Shown here: piece after piece, positions 31,167 through 40,978 of the stretch
How the letters are laid out: each line of letters starts with the position of its first letter
How positions within the stretch are numbered: the stretch's first letter is position 1
Notes under the pieces: model-generated
What the model was told of the DNA's origin: nothing
What the model saw: only the letters and a program-made list of their open reading frames with translations
Databases searched by the model: none
NCBI RefSeq assembly: GCF_002128425.1
Contig: NZ_NESS01000002.1
Coordinates: 186,001 to 250,000 of the forward strand
Direction of reading: 5' to 3'
Length of the DNA: 64,000 nt
DNA from: Gottfriedia acidiceleris
Lineage (GTDB): Bacteria; Bacillota; Bacilli; Bacillales; Bacillaceae_G
Position numbers and translations under genes: made by a program

Positions 31167-33239
31167 ATGAGTAAATCAATTGTTCCGATGGATACAACGA
31201 ATGAAACGGAAATAAGAAAAGCAAAAACATTAGATAAAGATATTGTGAAAGACGCAATCGTCCAGTCAATCGTAAAATTAAATCCAAAAGTAATGATTAA
31301 AAATCCAATCATGTTTGTCGTTGAAATTGGTTTTATCATTACGTTGATATTAACTGCATTTCCAGATATTTCTGAAAATGTGCCGCAATGGTTTAATGCT
31401 CTAGTATCATTAATCCTTTTAAAGACAGTCCTTTTTGCAAACTTCGCTGAAGCTTTGGCTGAAGGGCGTGGTAAAGCACAGGCTGATTCATTAAAACAAT
31501 CGAAAAAAGATGTATCAGCAAATCTTGTAAAGTCAAATGGAAATATTATAAAAGTATCAGCTACAGAATTAAAAAAAGGTGATATCGTTTTAGTCAAGCA
31601 AGGAGAATTTATTCCAAGCGATGGAGAAGTAATTAAAGGATTAGCATCAGTTGATGAATCAGCAATTACTGGCGAATCAGCGCCTGTCATTAAAGAAGCG
31701 GGTGGAGATTTTTGTTCAGTTACAGGTGGTACGATGGTTGTTAGTGATGAGATTACTGTGAAAATCACTAGTAACCCAGGGGAGTCATTTTTAGATAAAA
31801 TGATCTCATTAGTTGAAGGTGCAAAACGTCAAAAAACACCGAATGAAATTGCATTAAATACGGTTTTAACAAGTTTAACGTTAATCTTTTTAATTGTAGT
31901 AGTCACACTACCAGCTTTTACAAAGTATTTAGGCTTTTCAATTGATACATCTGTATTAATTGCATTACTTGTTTGTTTAATTCCAACTACAATTGGTGGC
32001 TTATTATCAGCAATCGGTATTGCAGGAATGGACCGAGTAACAAAGTTTAATGTTATTGCAATGTCCGGTAAAGCTGTAGAGGCAGCTGGTGATATAAATA
32101 CCATTATTTTAGACAAAACAGGAACGATTACATTTGGTAACCGTATGGCTTATGAATTAGTTCCTTCTGCAGATGAATCATTAGAATCAGTCGCAAAATG
32201 GGCTGCAATCAGTTCTGTACAAGATGAAACACCTGAAGGTCGCTCCGTTATTGAATGGGTAAAAAGAAAAGGTTTAGCTTTTGATTCGAAAATCGCTGAT
32301 GATGGAGAGTTTGTACCATTTAAAGCAGAGACTCGTATGAGTGGAATCGATTTAAAAGATGGAATGAAAATACGTAAAGGAGCCGTCAATGCGGTAGTTG
32401 ATTGGGTAAAGGAACAAGGCGGTATCATTCCAAAAGGATTATTAAAGCAAAGTGATTCGATCGCAAAAGAAGGTGGAACACCACTTGCAGTAGCAGTAAA
32501 CGATAAAATTTATGGCTTAATTTATTTAAAAGATACCGTCAAACCTGGAATGCGTGAACGATTTGAAGAAATGAGACGTATGGGAATTAAAACGATTATG
32601 TGTACAGGGGATAACCCTTTGACAGCAGCTACAATTGCAAAAGAAGCTGGTGTTGATGAGTTTATCGCTGAATGTAAGCCAGAAGATAAAATTGCTGTTA
32701 TTAAAGCTGAACAAGCAAAAGGTAAATTAGTGGCAATGACAGGTGACGGAACAAATGATGCTCCAGCACTAGCTCAAGCAGATGTTGGTTTAGCTATGAA
32801 TAGCGGGACAGCTGCTGCAAAAGAAGCAGCAAATATGATTGATTTAGATTCAAATCCGACGAAAATCATTGAAGTCGTATCAATCGGTAAACAATTATTA
32901 ATGACTCGTGGTGCATTAACTACATTTAGTATTGCGAATGACGTGGCAAAATATTTTGCGATCATCCCAGCAATGTTTGCGGTTGCAATTCCAGAAATGA
33001 ATACACTTAACATCATGGCATTACATTCACCATTATCGGCGATTTTGTCAGCATTAATATTCAATGCAATCATCATACCGATCTTGATCCCGTTAGCTAT
33101 GAAGGGGATCGCATACAAACCAATGAGTTCAAATGCATTATTAAGAAAAAACCTATTCATTTATGGTTTAGGTGGAATGGTTGTACCGTTCATTGGAATT
33201 AAGTTAATCGATTTAGTTGTCGCTTTATTCATGGCTTAA
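31167..33239 (+). CDS. kdpB: KdpB, P-type ATPase subunit
   Basis: 690 residues; hydrolyses ATP to drive K+ uptake through KdpA. The phosphorylation site DKTGT has its aspartate at residue 316. TGES lies in the actuator domain (ITGESAPV, about 172-179), [10 protein letters not shown] and [18 protein letters not shown] form the P-domain hinge, and the Asp/Lys membrane pair sits in the C-terminal helices. Full length. TGGAGGAG precedes the ATG, 15 bp after kdpA. Confidence 0.97.
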   Translation: MSKSIVPMDTTNETEIRKAKTLDKDIVKDAIVQSIVKLNPKVMIKNPIMFVVEIGFIITLILTAFPDISENVPQWFNALVSLILLKTVLFANFAEALAEGRGKAQADSLKQSKKDVSANLVKSNGNIIKVSATELKKGDIVLVKQGEFIPSDGEVIKGLASVDESAITGESAPVIKEAGGDFCSVTGGTMVVSDEITVKITSNPGESFLDKMISLVEGAKRQKTPNEIALNTVLTSLTLIFLIVVVTLPAFTKYLGFSIDTSVLIALLVCLIPTTIGGLLSAIGIAGMDRVTKFNVIAMSGKAVEAAGDINTIILDKTGTITFGNRMAYELVPSADESLESVAKWAAISSVQDETPEGRSVIEWVKRKGLAFDSKIADDGEFVPFKAETRMSGIDLKDGMKIRKGAVNAVVDWVKEQGGIIPKGLLKQSDSIAKEGGTPLAVAVNDKIYGLIYLKDTVKPGMRERFEEMRRMGIKTIMCTGDNPLTAATIAKEAGVDEFIAECKPEDKIAVIKAEQAKGKLVAMTGDGTNDAPALAQADVGLAMNSGTAAAKEAANMIDLDSNPTKIIEVVSIGKQLLMTRGALTTFSIANDVAKYFAIIPAMFAVAIPEMNTLNIMALHSPLSAILSALIFNAIIIPILIPLAMKGIAYKPMSSNALLRKNLFIYGLGGMVVPFIGIKLIDLVVALFMA

Positions 33240-33282
33240 TTCAAGTGTAAATAAAAAAATACAATAATAAAGGAAGATAAAT

Positions 33283-33867
33283 ATGAGTGAAGGTAAAGTA
33301 CAGTTTGGACCAATCATTCGCATGACGCTTGTATTAATTTTAATTTGTGGAATCATTTATCCACTAACTGTAACAGGTGTTGCACAAGTCATAATGAAAG
33401 ACAAGGCTGATGGAAGTTTAATATATAATAAGAAGAAACAAGTAATTGGATCTGAACTAATTGGACAACAATTTACAAGTCCTGAGTACTTCCATGGACG
33501 CGTCTCTAGTATTGAATACAAATCAGAAGGATCGGGGTCAAATAATTTTGCGCCATCAAATCCGGATTTAAAGAAACGACTTGATGAGTCAGTAGCAGCT
33601 TTCCAAAAAGAAAATCCTGGAATTAGTTTAGCTGAAATACCAATGGATTTAATTACAAACTCCGGGTCTGGTCTTGACCCACATATATCACCAAAAGCAG
33701 CAGATGTACAAATTGATCGAATTGCAAAATCAACAGGTCTGGATAAAAAACAATTAAAAGATTTAGTTAAAAAACACACAGAAGGACGAGCATTAGGACA
33801 ATTTGGGGAAGAAAGAGTAAATGTCCTAAAACTTAATATAGAGATTACAAAACTATTAAATAAGTAA
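33283..33867 (+). CDS. kdpC: KdpC, K+-ATPase accessory subunit
   Basis: 194 residues: one N-terminal transmembrane helix (about 12-33) then an extracellular domain with [39 protein letters not shown] and the C-terminal [18 protein letters not shown]. It assists ATP binding and assembly of the pump. AAAGGAAG precedes the ATG. No intact kdpD follows; an IS3-type remnant does. Confidence 0.96.
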   Translation: MSEGKVQFGPIIRMTLVLILICGIIYPLTVTGVAQVIMKDKADGSLIYNKKKQVIGSELIGQQFTSPEYFHGRVSSIEYKSEGSGSNNFAPSNPDLKKRLDESVAAFQKENPGISLAEIPMDLITNSGSGLDPHISPKAADVQIDRIAKSTGLDKKQLKDLVKKHTEGRALGQFGEERVNVLKLNIEITKLLNK

Positions 33868-33905
33868 TGAAATATTTGAATGGTGAAAAGTATTAGCAAC
33901 GTTTA

Positions 33906-34155
33906 AGATTCAACGATCGCTAAGTATGAAGGGATGCCCATATGATAACGCAGTCGCTACCTTTAAAATCATTAAAACAGAGTTTCTTAAAGGTAGACAT
34001 TATGAGAATCTAGAAGATTTAACAAGAGAATTTGATGACTACGTTCATTGGTTTAATCATATTCGCATTCACTCGACACTTGGATACTTAAGTCCAATTC
34101 AATTTAAACTTGAACACTTAAAAAAAGTTGTCTAGTTTAGTGTTGACTTTCCAGT
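33906..34155 (+). mobile_element. IS3-family right-end remnant
   Basis: Holds the last third of an OrfB integrase (catalytic-core end: KGCPYDNAVA, FDDYVHWFNHIRIHSTLGYLSP) and a terminal repeat GTGTTGACTTTCCAG. The 5' part of the element is missing. The end lies three bases before the first codons of the next small gene. Confidence 0.8.
33926..34135 (+). pseudogene. IS3-family OrfB C-terminal fragment
   Basis: 69 codons, with the final DDE glutamate region and the NHIRIHSTLGYLSP signature of IS3 group transposases. Upstream DDE residues are absent, so it is inactive. Confidence 0.85.
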
Positions 34156-34157
34156 AA

Positions 34158-34343
34158 ATGCAAAGAGTGGTAGTAATTACTTTAGGAATTGTAGTTTATT
34201 TATTAGTATTTTGGCTTTATACAAAAGTGGTACCAAATTTTAAATTGTACTATACGGTTGGCGCTATATTTAGTTTAAGTGTAGTTTATTTAGGAACTAA
34301 ACTTTTGAATAAAATTAGACTATCAAAAATATCTACTAAATAA
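34158..34343 (+). CDS. Small membrane protein, possibly disrupted 5' end
   Basis: 61 residues with two helices (about 4-20 and 30-48) and a basic tail. The ATG is next to the IS3 terminus and has no upstream ribosome binding site, so the true start or promoter may have been removed. It is followed by unit U28, as expected for a cassette gene. Confidence 0.45.
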   Translation: MQRVVVITLGIVVYLLVFWLYTKVVPNFKLYYTVGAIFSLSVVYLGTKLLNKIRLSKISTK

Positions 34344-34434
34344 TTTCTTAAGCAACTAACGCATAGTCGAAGATCACTAGTTGCTTGCAGCTCCCTTTTT
34401 TAATGAAGTAAATGACAGTATAGTTGAACAAGAA
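34343..34434 (+). repeat. attC-like two-box unit U28
   Basis: TTTCTTAAGCAACTAA (to 34359), centre CGCATAGT, hairpin ACTAGTTGCTTGCAGCTCC, box 2 AAGTAA, ATGACAGT, ATAGTTG, AACAAGAA. Confidence 0.8.
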
Positions 34435-34439
34435 AATTA

Positions 34440-34900
34440 AAATATGAAAAAGCAATTGAAATAATCGAGCAAAAACAAGAAGAAGCCGATTTTGTAGGAA
34501 AACGTTCAGAAAGTTTAATTGAAAAAGCAGAAACTACGTTAGGGTTAAAATTTTCAAAGATATATCGCCATTTTCTCATTAATTATGAGCTGGAGATTTC
34601 GGCTCCGAAGAAGTATATGGAGTAATTGACGATGACTTTATAAATTCTTCTGTTCCAGATGCTATATGGTATACAATCAAACTAAGAAAAAATGCTGGTT
34701 TACCAGATAATTATCTTATAATTTATGCCACAGGTATGGGTGAACTATATTGTTTAGATTTTAATAAACTTAATCGAGAAAATGAACCTGCTGTAGTTTC
34801 TATTAATTTTGGAATGGAGTTTAGTGAACAATCAATAGAACTTATTGCAGATGATTTTGGAGATTTCTTTTTAGAAATCATCCAAGAAGAATTAGAGTAA
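34440..34900 (+). pseudogene. SMI1/KNR4-type immunity protein, frameshifted
   Basis: About 150 codons in two frames. The first frame reads KAIEIIEQKQEEADF...KAETTLGLKFSKIYRHFLINY. One missing base near 34588 shifts to GDFGSEEVYGVIDDDF...YCLDFNKL...FLEIIQEELE ending at 34900. The LGLKFSxxYRxFL and GAGDFGSEEVYG pattern is that of SUKH-superfamily (SMI1/KNR4) immunity proteins. The first few codons are also lost. Cassette between U28 and U29. Confidence 0.75.
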
Positions 34901-34908
34901 TTTATTTT

Positions 34909-34976
34909 TTCTTATACAACTAAAGAGAGCGTTAGTTTAAGATCATTGGAGTTACTTCGGGTAACTCCTTTTTCTT
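34909..34976 (+). repeat. Partial unit U29 (box 1 and hairpin)
   Basis: TTCTTATACAACTAA, centre AGAGAGCG, TTAGTTT; hairpin GGAGTTACTTCGGGTAACTCC with T run. Box 2 is missing and the next gene lacks its start: a deletion appears to have removed both. Confidence 0.75.
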
Positions 34977-34979
34977 ATT

Positions 34980-35369
34980 TTAGCACTATTTACCGCGTGT
35001 TCAAATGAACTTTATACATCAAAGAAAGCAATTAAGAATGGGGACATTGTTACAAAAATTGAAACACACAATCTAGATCGACTAGAAGAGTTTACAACAA
35101 ATGTTGCAAATAATGTAAGTGATACAATTAGATTAACAAGCTATACAAAAAATGGAAATCCGATAATTAGAGAACTAAATTATGATGGTGAAGGAATCCA
35201 GTTCTCATATACAGACACGAAAGACAAAAATAAGGGAAATGAAAATAAAGTAAAATGGGATGTATGTAAAGAAATTACGAAAAGTAAAAACTTTCAAAAT
35301 GGAAGCGATTATTATTTGACTAATTGTGGAAAAAATTTAGATTATTTTTTAATATCTGTTGGTAAATAA
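34980..35369 (+). pseudogene. Lipoprotein (DUF4362-like) lacking its start
   Basis: An open frame of about 130 codons begins inside unit U29: LALFTACSNELYTSKKAIKNG, where LFTAC is the end of a lipoprotein signal peptide. The body contains AIKNGDIV and NLDRLEEF, resembling DUF4362 proteins. The initiation codon and first part of the signal peptide are missing because of the deletion that removed box 2 of U29. Probably not expressed. Confidence 0.65.
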
Positions 35370-35692
35370 ATATCAAAAGAAGGATACTTTTTGAACTACT
35401 AATCCTCATTTACAACAACAACATTTTTAGTATCTTATTCAACTATTGAATGCGTTAGTTGAAGATCACGAGTTGCTTGCAGCTCGTTTTTTTTATAGAA
35501 CCAAATGGTACGATTTGTATAAGAAGCAGGAGTTTTGGGTTAATTTATACTGATAAAATACGCACTTTACTTTAATTAACTAATAAATTTTATTAAATTA
35601 AGATTGAAATAACCCAACTTAATTTTGAAGGGTATCAAAAATATACTGTAGAAATTATCTATTTAACGAAAATATGTATTAAGGAGAAAAAA
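35370..35692. other. Intergenic stretch with unit U30
   Basis: No gene seen. Contains U30 and about 165 bp of AT-rich upstream region of the next small gene. Confidence 0.5.
35432..35526 (+). repeat. attC-like two-box unit U30
   Basis: TCTTATTCAACTATTGAATGCGTTAGTTG split as left arm, centre and right arm; hairpin CGAGTTGCTTGCAGCTCG with T run; box 2 CAAATGGTACGATTTGTATAAGAA, degenerate. Confidence 0.78.
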
Positions 35693-35884
35693 ATGTTTGA
35701 TTTCCTTTATCCTGTTTTACCTTTATTGAATATTGTCTTTTTTATGGCACTTATTATTTACATTATTTTGAAAGTTGGTAAGAAAAATAACAATAAGTTA
35801 ATGCGTGTTTTAGGCAAGTTCCTTATTTTTTATGTATCTTTAATATTAATAATTGGAATCGTTACTTATTTTAAAAACCCTTAA
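35693..35884 (+). CDS. Small membrane protein cassette
   Basis: 63 residues, two helices (about 7-26 and 41-58) with a lysine/asparagine-rich loop GKKNNNKLMR. AAGGAG precedes the ATG. Same size class as the two-helix cassettes at 3.8 and 6.3 kb. Between U30 and U31. Confidence 0.62.
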   Translation: MFDFLYPVLPLLNIVFFMALIIYIILKVGKKNNNKLMRVLGKFLIFYVSLILIIGIVTYFKNP

Positions 35885-35885
35885 G

Positions 35886-36051
35886 TAATTACGCAATGCT
35901 TTAGTAGGATATGATGCTAGACTAAAAAGTGGACACAGATTGTTATAATAAAATAAATATAACAATAATGAGGTGTCTTAATGGCTAGTGGAAAAGGTAA
36001 GCGTTATGATGAAACATTTATTCAACATAATAGCAGGATAGCTCAATAAGT
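35886..36051 (+). repeat. Unit U31 interrupted by an IS3 left-end fragment
   Basis: Degenerate box 1 (TTACGCAATGCTTTAGTAGG), then foreign DNA 35915-36017, then box 2 TTCAACATAATAGCAGGATAGC followed by TCAATAAG. The insert occupies the place of the hairpin. Confidence 0.68.
35915..36017 (+). mobile_element. IS3-family left-end fragment
   Basis: Starts CTAAAAAGTGGACAC, related to the terminal repeat of the remnant at 34.15 kb (CTGGAAAGTCAACAC on the other strand). It includes the first codons of an OrfA: MASGKGKRYDETFI. About 100 bp only. Confidence 0.7.
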
Positions 36052-36154
36052 AAAGGACTTCGTGAATATTTAATAGAACTTATTTAGTATATTGTAAAAA
36101 GTAGAAGTATATATTTTGTGCAATGTCTATGTTTAATGAAAGGAACTGATTTCA

Positions 36155-36442
36155 TTGACCAAAAAAGTAAGAGACATTATGAAATATCGAAAAATCTCGT
36201 TATTATGTTTATTCAGTGCAATGTTTATTTGTATATTAGATTTTGTGATAAATAGCATGTTCTTAGCTAAACTTGCTTGGTTTCTCATCTTCCTATTTGT
36301 AGCAATAACAATCATATTCTGGAGATGTCCAAAATGTAAAAAGAGACTGCCATTTCGATTTAATATCAATAAAGACGTTCATGATTATTACCGATGTCCA
36401 TATTGCGAGACAAAGTTTTTAGACGGCGAAATCGTCGAGTAA
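36155..36442 (+). CDS. Membrane protein with C-terminal zinc ribbon
   Basis: 95 residues. Two hydrophobic helices (about 14-32 and 38-56) followed by a four-cysteine ribbon: CPKC and CPYC 22 residues apart (about 58-84). TTG start with GAAAGGAACTG upstream. The ribbon probably binds one zinc ion at the inner membrane face. Function unknown. Cassette between U31 and U32. Confidence 0.65.
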   Translation: MTKKVRDIMKYRKISLLCLFSAMFICILDFVINSMFLAKLAWFLIFLFVAITIIFWRCPKCKKRLPFRFNINKDVHDYYRCPYCETKFLDGEIVE

Positions 36443-36477
36443 TTAAAATGTTTATATTATTAGATAAATATTATCTA

Positions 36478-36494
36478 ATTCAACTAACGCATGC
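36478..36494 (+). repeat. Left part of site U32, split by a group II intron
   Basis: TTCAACTAACGCATGC is directly followed by the intron 5' end. On the far side (37861 on) CTAGTTTATTAAG could be the right arm. Joined, they would make a short single-core site like U1 or U38. Confidence 0.6.
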
Positions 36495-37860
36495 GTGTGC
36501 GGGCGAGCCAAGGTCGTATCATATAGTGGGTGGGATTCCCGTCGAGTAAGAACTAGCCATTCACTCGTAGCGAGTCTTGGAGGGCTAAAGGTAACTTTAG
36601 TCTTTAAGCGTAGACAGTTAGGTGGAGCAGCCGTCAAGGCTGAGAATCTTACCGTGGCCTATTCTACACAGAGAGAATAAGGTCAGAACAGTCTGTGTGG
36701 CGAGCAAACCTAGAGGCCAGAAGGATTAAACGAATACTGCAGTCCCGAAATCTACGCCCCTCTATAAAACTGCTTCGAGGGATGATTTGCTTAGCGTCGA
36801 CCTTTATCTAACGGGGGAAGACCGATGCCTTACGGGAAGAAACGGTCAAAAGCACCGTAAGGGCAGCCGGGGCAAGGATTCTAGCATCTAGGGAAAGATT
36901 CTCACAGATAACGACGGGAAGGTCCTACTTCAAATTGGGAAGGTACTAACCAATAGAGACCTATTATATAAGAGGCTAATAGAAAATGGTAGGATGATTT
37001 AGGACTGGCGCATGAGGTCGTAGTAGCGATGAGGGAAGGGTAATGCCTTCCTAAGTGTAAGATAATTACACTTCTATCAAGGTAACTCCTATGAAGGAGC
37101 GAAGGACCTCTGGGCACTTGGGTAGTCAGAACATACCAAGACACAGAGCTTATTATTTGTTCACTGACTAGCATACAAGTAAATCAATAATTGATGGGGG
37201 AATATGTGTACCAACATTTAATCCTACGGTTATTAGGGAAGGCGAGTATGTGATAATAACCAAGGTCAGAACCAGACTCGGGAAATCCGACCGTCCGGGA
37301 TCGTAGGTGGGCTACAAGAAACGTGACTCAATAATCATTGATTGCGCGCGCTTGTTTTCTACCCGACTGCGGGCCGAAAGCCAAATGGTTGAAGGGATTG
37401 AGCTTCGAAATGTTAGTAAAATGAGAGGGCTGATACCTTACGCATAGCAGAAAGCAACATTTTACCTTTCATTAAAGGCAAGAAGGGTAAAACCTCTCCG
37501 GAGTCAGAGACCTTGGCACGTAACACATTGATATGATACGGCAACTCGGGAGACCCTACCGGTCTTTTCATTTAGAAGAAGAGTATGGTGTACAAACGAT
37601 AACAAGTAAGGAAACCAAATGCCGATGTAGGAAAGGCTGCTACCAAAGTATCACCCTTAATAGGGACACATTTACTACACACAGAGGTAGAATAAATGGA
37701 AACAAAACTATTAAGGATAGTAGAATTAGCAATATTTAAGATTGCTACATTCTGTGAATGATAACTTGGAGGAGCCGTGTGCATTAATAGTGCAAGCACG
37801 GTTCTGAGAGGGGGTGGAGTTCAATTTACCGCAAGGTAAAAAGACTCCATTCTACTCGAC
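36495..37860 (+). ncRNA. Group II intron without an ORF
   Basis: Begins GTGTGCGGGCGAGCC (group II 5' consensus GUGYG). Domain V is clear at 37772-37804: GAGCCGTGTGC, tetraloop region, GCACGGTTC. Domain VI (GGAGTTCAA...AGACTCC) follows at 37815-37848 with a bulged A, and the intron ends about 37860. At about 1.37 kb it has no reverse-transcriptase frame, so it would depend on a maturase supplied in trans. Its GC content is much higher than the surroundings. Exact ends are uncertain by a few bases. Confidence 0.85.
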
Positions 37861-37899
37861 TAGTTTATTAAGTACTAGAAAAAATTTTAGGAGTCTGCT

Positions 37900-38473
37900 A
37901 TGAAAATTTCATTGATAAGACATGGTAAATCTCTGTGGACTGAAGATAAACCAATAACAAGTAGAGAGTTTAAAAATTGGATACAAAAGTATGATGAGAA
38001 TGGGGTCTCTGAAGAAAAGACTTATCCATCAGGAACTCTAAAAATAGTAGCTAATACTAAAGTAATAATTACGAGTGATTTGATAAGAACAATTAAATCA
38101 GCTGAGTTTTTGAATCATTATGATATTTCAACTAAAGCAGATCCATTGTTTCGTGAAACGGAATTACCTACTCCTTTTACAAACTTGTTTGGATTGAGGC
38201 TAAAACCCAGTTTTTAGGCAGTAATATTGAGATGTCTATGGTTTTGTGGTTATTCAAGTAACTGTGAGTCATTGAATGACGCAAAAATTAGATCTGAAAA
38301 AGCATCAAAATTATTAATAAAATATGCCCAGGGAACATACTGATGTCGTATTGGTTGGACATGGATTTTTTAATCTGTTGATTGCTAAAGAACTTAAAAA
38401 GACTGGTTGGAAAGCAAATAAAAAAACAAGTTCGAAACATTGGGATATAACCACATTTTCAGTTGATGGTTAA
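37900..38473 (+). pseudogene. Histidine phosphatase family protein, broken
   Basis: Starts MKISLIRHGKSLW: the RHG phosphoacceptor histidine motif of the phosphoglycerate-mutase-like family. An in-frame TAG at 38215 and a frameshift near 38335 separate the N-terminal part from DVVLVGHGFFNLL (second catalytic histidine) and the end at 38473. TAGGAG precedes the ATG. Once a complete cassette of about 190 codons, between U32 and U33. Confidence 0.8.
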
Positions 38474-38809
38474 AATATTTTACTTTTACTTCTTATGCAA
38501 CTAAAGCATGCAGTGTAAAAAGACTATAAATCTTCCGTTTTTTTTTGTTGGATTTTTTTAAAAATATGATATCCATAAATATGAAACCTATTACATATCG
38601 GTTTTGCTTTATTAATTGCACAAAGCCTATTTTTATAGATAAATAATGAAATTAGCCCACTTTTTGGTTATTGCTAATTTTTTTGGGGATATTTTTAGAC
38701 ATAATAAAAACCCCAAATAGTAGACTACCTATCCTTTTTATCGGATGGTTTTTTTGGGGGTGTCTACAATAAGGGGATAATATCATAAGTCAGTCCTTTT
38801 TCACATAGA
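38474..38809. other. Intergenic region with half unit U33 and a terminator
   Basis: No gene. Holds U33 and, at 38726-38756, a hairpin (CCTATCC/GGATGG) with flanking A and T runs that may end the minus-strand symporter transcript. Confidence 0.5.
38488..38542 (+). repeat. Half unit U33
   Basis: TTCTTATGCAACTAA (to 38504), centre AGCATGCA, degenerate inner arm, then a long T run. No box 2. Right end of the second array block. Confidence 0.68.
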
Positions 38810-40276
38810 TCATCCAGTCTTTTTATCACTGTTAGAATTTTGATATTTATATTCTTTCTCCCAGAAATCAGCATTTTCGATACCAAGTTTCGTAGGTTCA
38901 AAAACAGGATCTTTTCCAGCTTTTAGCTGTGCTTCGTAATCTTTAAGTACTTTTAATGTTGGTTTCGTTAAAAGTAGGATTGCAATGATATTTAACCACG
39001 CCATACTTCCTACACCAATGTCACCTAATCCCCAAGCTAGACTTGCAGTTTTCACGCTTCCATAGAATGTCATCACACAAATTAGAACTTTTAAAACATA
39101 CTCAGTCCATACACGATTTGTTTTACTATTAATATAGGCAAGGTTCGTTTCTGCCATGTAGTAATATGCCATAATCGTCGTAAATGCAAAGAATAATAAC
39201 GAAATTGCAACAAAAGGAGCGCCAAAGCCAGGAAACATGGATTCAACAGCAGCTTGAGTATAGCCTGGACCTGGTTCTATATCAGCAAGATTGTTAACTA
39301 TTTTTGTTTTACCTTCAGGAGTAACATTGTACATTCCTGTAATCAAAATCATAAATGCTGTAGAAGTGCAAACTAATAAAGTATCTATATAAACTGAAAA
39401 AGCTTGAACAATACCTTGTTTAGCAGGATGAGATACTTCTGCAGCAGCAGCGGCATGTGGACCAGTACCTTGACCGGCTTCATTAGAATATATTCCACGT
39501 TTAACTCCCCAAGAAATAGCGGCACCTAGGATTCCTCCAAAGGCAGCATCTGTACCAAAAGCACTTGAAAAGATCAGCTTTATAATCCCTGGTAGTTCTG
39601 AAATATTTAATACTATAATAATAATTGCTACTAAAATATAACAAAGCGCCATAAATGGAACGACAAATTCAGCGACACGAGCTATACGTTTTACTCCTCC
39701 AAATATAATGAAAGCGAGTATAGCAACTAAAACAATACCAGTTATCGAAGGACTAATTCCGAAAGCGCTTTTAACACCTTGGGCGATACTATTTGCTTGT
39801 ACACCAGGTAAAAGTAAACCTGTCGAAATAACTGTCACAACCGCAAACAAGATTGCATACCATTTTATTTTTAGCCCTTTTTCTATGTAAAACGCAGGGC
39901 CGCCTCGAAATTGACCGTCCTGTTTTGACTTATACACTTGTCCTAAAGTTGATTCAATAAATGCAGAGCCAGCTCCCAAGAAAGCCATCACCCACATCCA
40001 GAAAACTGCTCCTGGTCCACCAAAGGCAATCGCTGTTGCAACTCCGGCAATATTTCCTGTTCCTACTCTTCCTGATAATGCAAGACTCAACGCTTGAAAA
40101 GATGAGATACCTGCTTCTGATTTTCCACCTTTGAACATTAGTTTGAAAATATCTTTCATATGCCTTAGTTGCAGAAATCTAGTTGCTAAAGAATAAAACA
40201 AACCAACTCCTAAACATAAATAGATAAGTGCTTGACTCCAAATTATACCGTTTAGCCAGTTTACTATTTGTTCCAT
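38810..40276 (-). CDS. Alanine/glycine:cation symporter (AGCS family)
   Basis: 488 residues, about 10-11 transmembrane helices. AGCS hallmarks: FQALSLALSGRVGTGNIAGVATAIAFGGPGAVFWMW near residues 60-95 (given in parts: SGRVGTGNIAGVA, GGPGAVFWMW), GGPAFYIEKGL, GVKRGIYSNEAGQGTGPHAAAAA split as GIYSNEAGQG and GPHAAAAAEV. Imports alanine or glycine with Na+ or H+. GGAGAGATG precedes the ATG. Single gene. Confidence 0.93.
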   Translation of the reverse strand: MEQIVNWLNGIIWSQALIYLCLGVGLFYSLATRFLQLRHMKDIFKLMFKGGKSEAGISSFQALSLALSGRVGTGNIAGVATAIAFGGPGAVFWMWVMAFLGAGSAFIESTLGQVYKSKQDGQFRGGPAFYIEKGLKIKWYAILFAVVTVISTGLLLPGVQANSIAQGVKSAFGISPSITGIVLVAILAFIIFGGVKRIARVAEFVVPFMALCYILVAIIIIVLNISELPGIIKLIFSSAFGTDAAFGGILGAAISWGVKRGIYSNEAGQGTGPHAAAAAEVSHPAKQGIVQAFSVYIDTLLVCTSTAFMILITGMYNVTPEGKTKIVNNLADIEPGPGYTQAAVESMFPGFGAPFVAISLLFFAFTTIMAYYYMAETNLAYINSKTNRVWTEYVLKVLICVMTFYGSVKTASLAWGLGDIGVGSMAWLNIIAILLLTKPTLKVLKDYEAQLKAGKDPVFEPTKLGIENADFWEKEYKYQNSNSDKKTG

Positions 40277-40978
40277 ATCATCTCTCCTTTTACTTGATAT
40301 TTTTCTATTATATTATAGACTATTAATTTAAAAAAGAATCTTTTGTATTTTTTTAATATTCCAAAATAAAGATTAAGCAATTAACCTATTTAAGCATCTA
40401 GGATTATTTATAATTTGATAAGATTTATAGTTGTATGAGGAAAATTATACGTTGAGATTACTAAATGATTTGGTAGAAAATTAATAGGTAGGTGAATGTT
40501 TTTATACTGAATAATAATTCTATCAGTTTTATAAACAAAATTAAGAATTTAGCACGCTAGTCATTGATTCTAATTATTTTAGAAGCACAAATATGATCAT
40601 ATATCAAATAATGATATAACCAATACTCAGATTATATAAATGTTTAAAAGCAATTATATCAAACATTCTCTCAACCTCATTGGAGAGACATATAATCAAA
40701 AATTTTATTAATGTAGATAAAAATTGTATTTGACACCTATGTAATTTGTATCACTATTCAAAGAAGAAATGAAAAGTTTATCAGTAGCTCAAATGAAGTA
40801 TAAGCATGGGTATTCTGGAATCAAAGAGTATAAAAAGAGATAGCGTTTAATAACCATTAGTTTGATAGGTTAATAAGAAAAACTGGTAGGGATTGGGATA
40901 TGATTACCCTGGTTTCTTATTTATTGTTATTTGTTTTATTAAGAATATTAGTTTTCTATTCTATAAAGGAGTGGAAGG
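40277..40978. other. Long AT-rich intergenic region
   Basis: Upstream of the symporter. Two tiny + strand frames are visible (40769-40843, MKSLSVAQMKYKHGYSG..., and 40900-40995, a 31-residue one-helix peptide). Neither has a convincing family, and they may be remnants. Confidence 0.4.

Noticed and set aside
31829-33160. Long minus-strand frames opposite kdpB
   Set aside because: They are mirror frames of a strongly conserved P-type ATPase gene.
36495-37799. Open frames on both strands between 36.45 and 37.8 kb
   Set aside because: They lie inside the structured group II intron and show no reverse-transcriptase or maturase motifs.
38726-38760. Hairpin with CCCC and GGGG flanks as a possible RNA gene
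   Set aside because: It reads as an ordinary terminator between convergent regions and has no further conserved structure.
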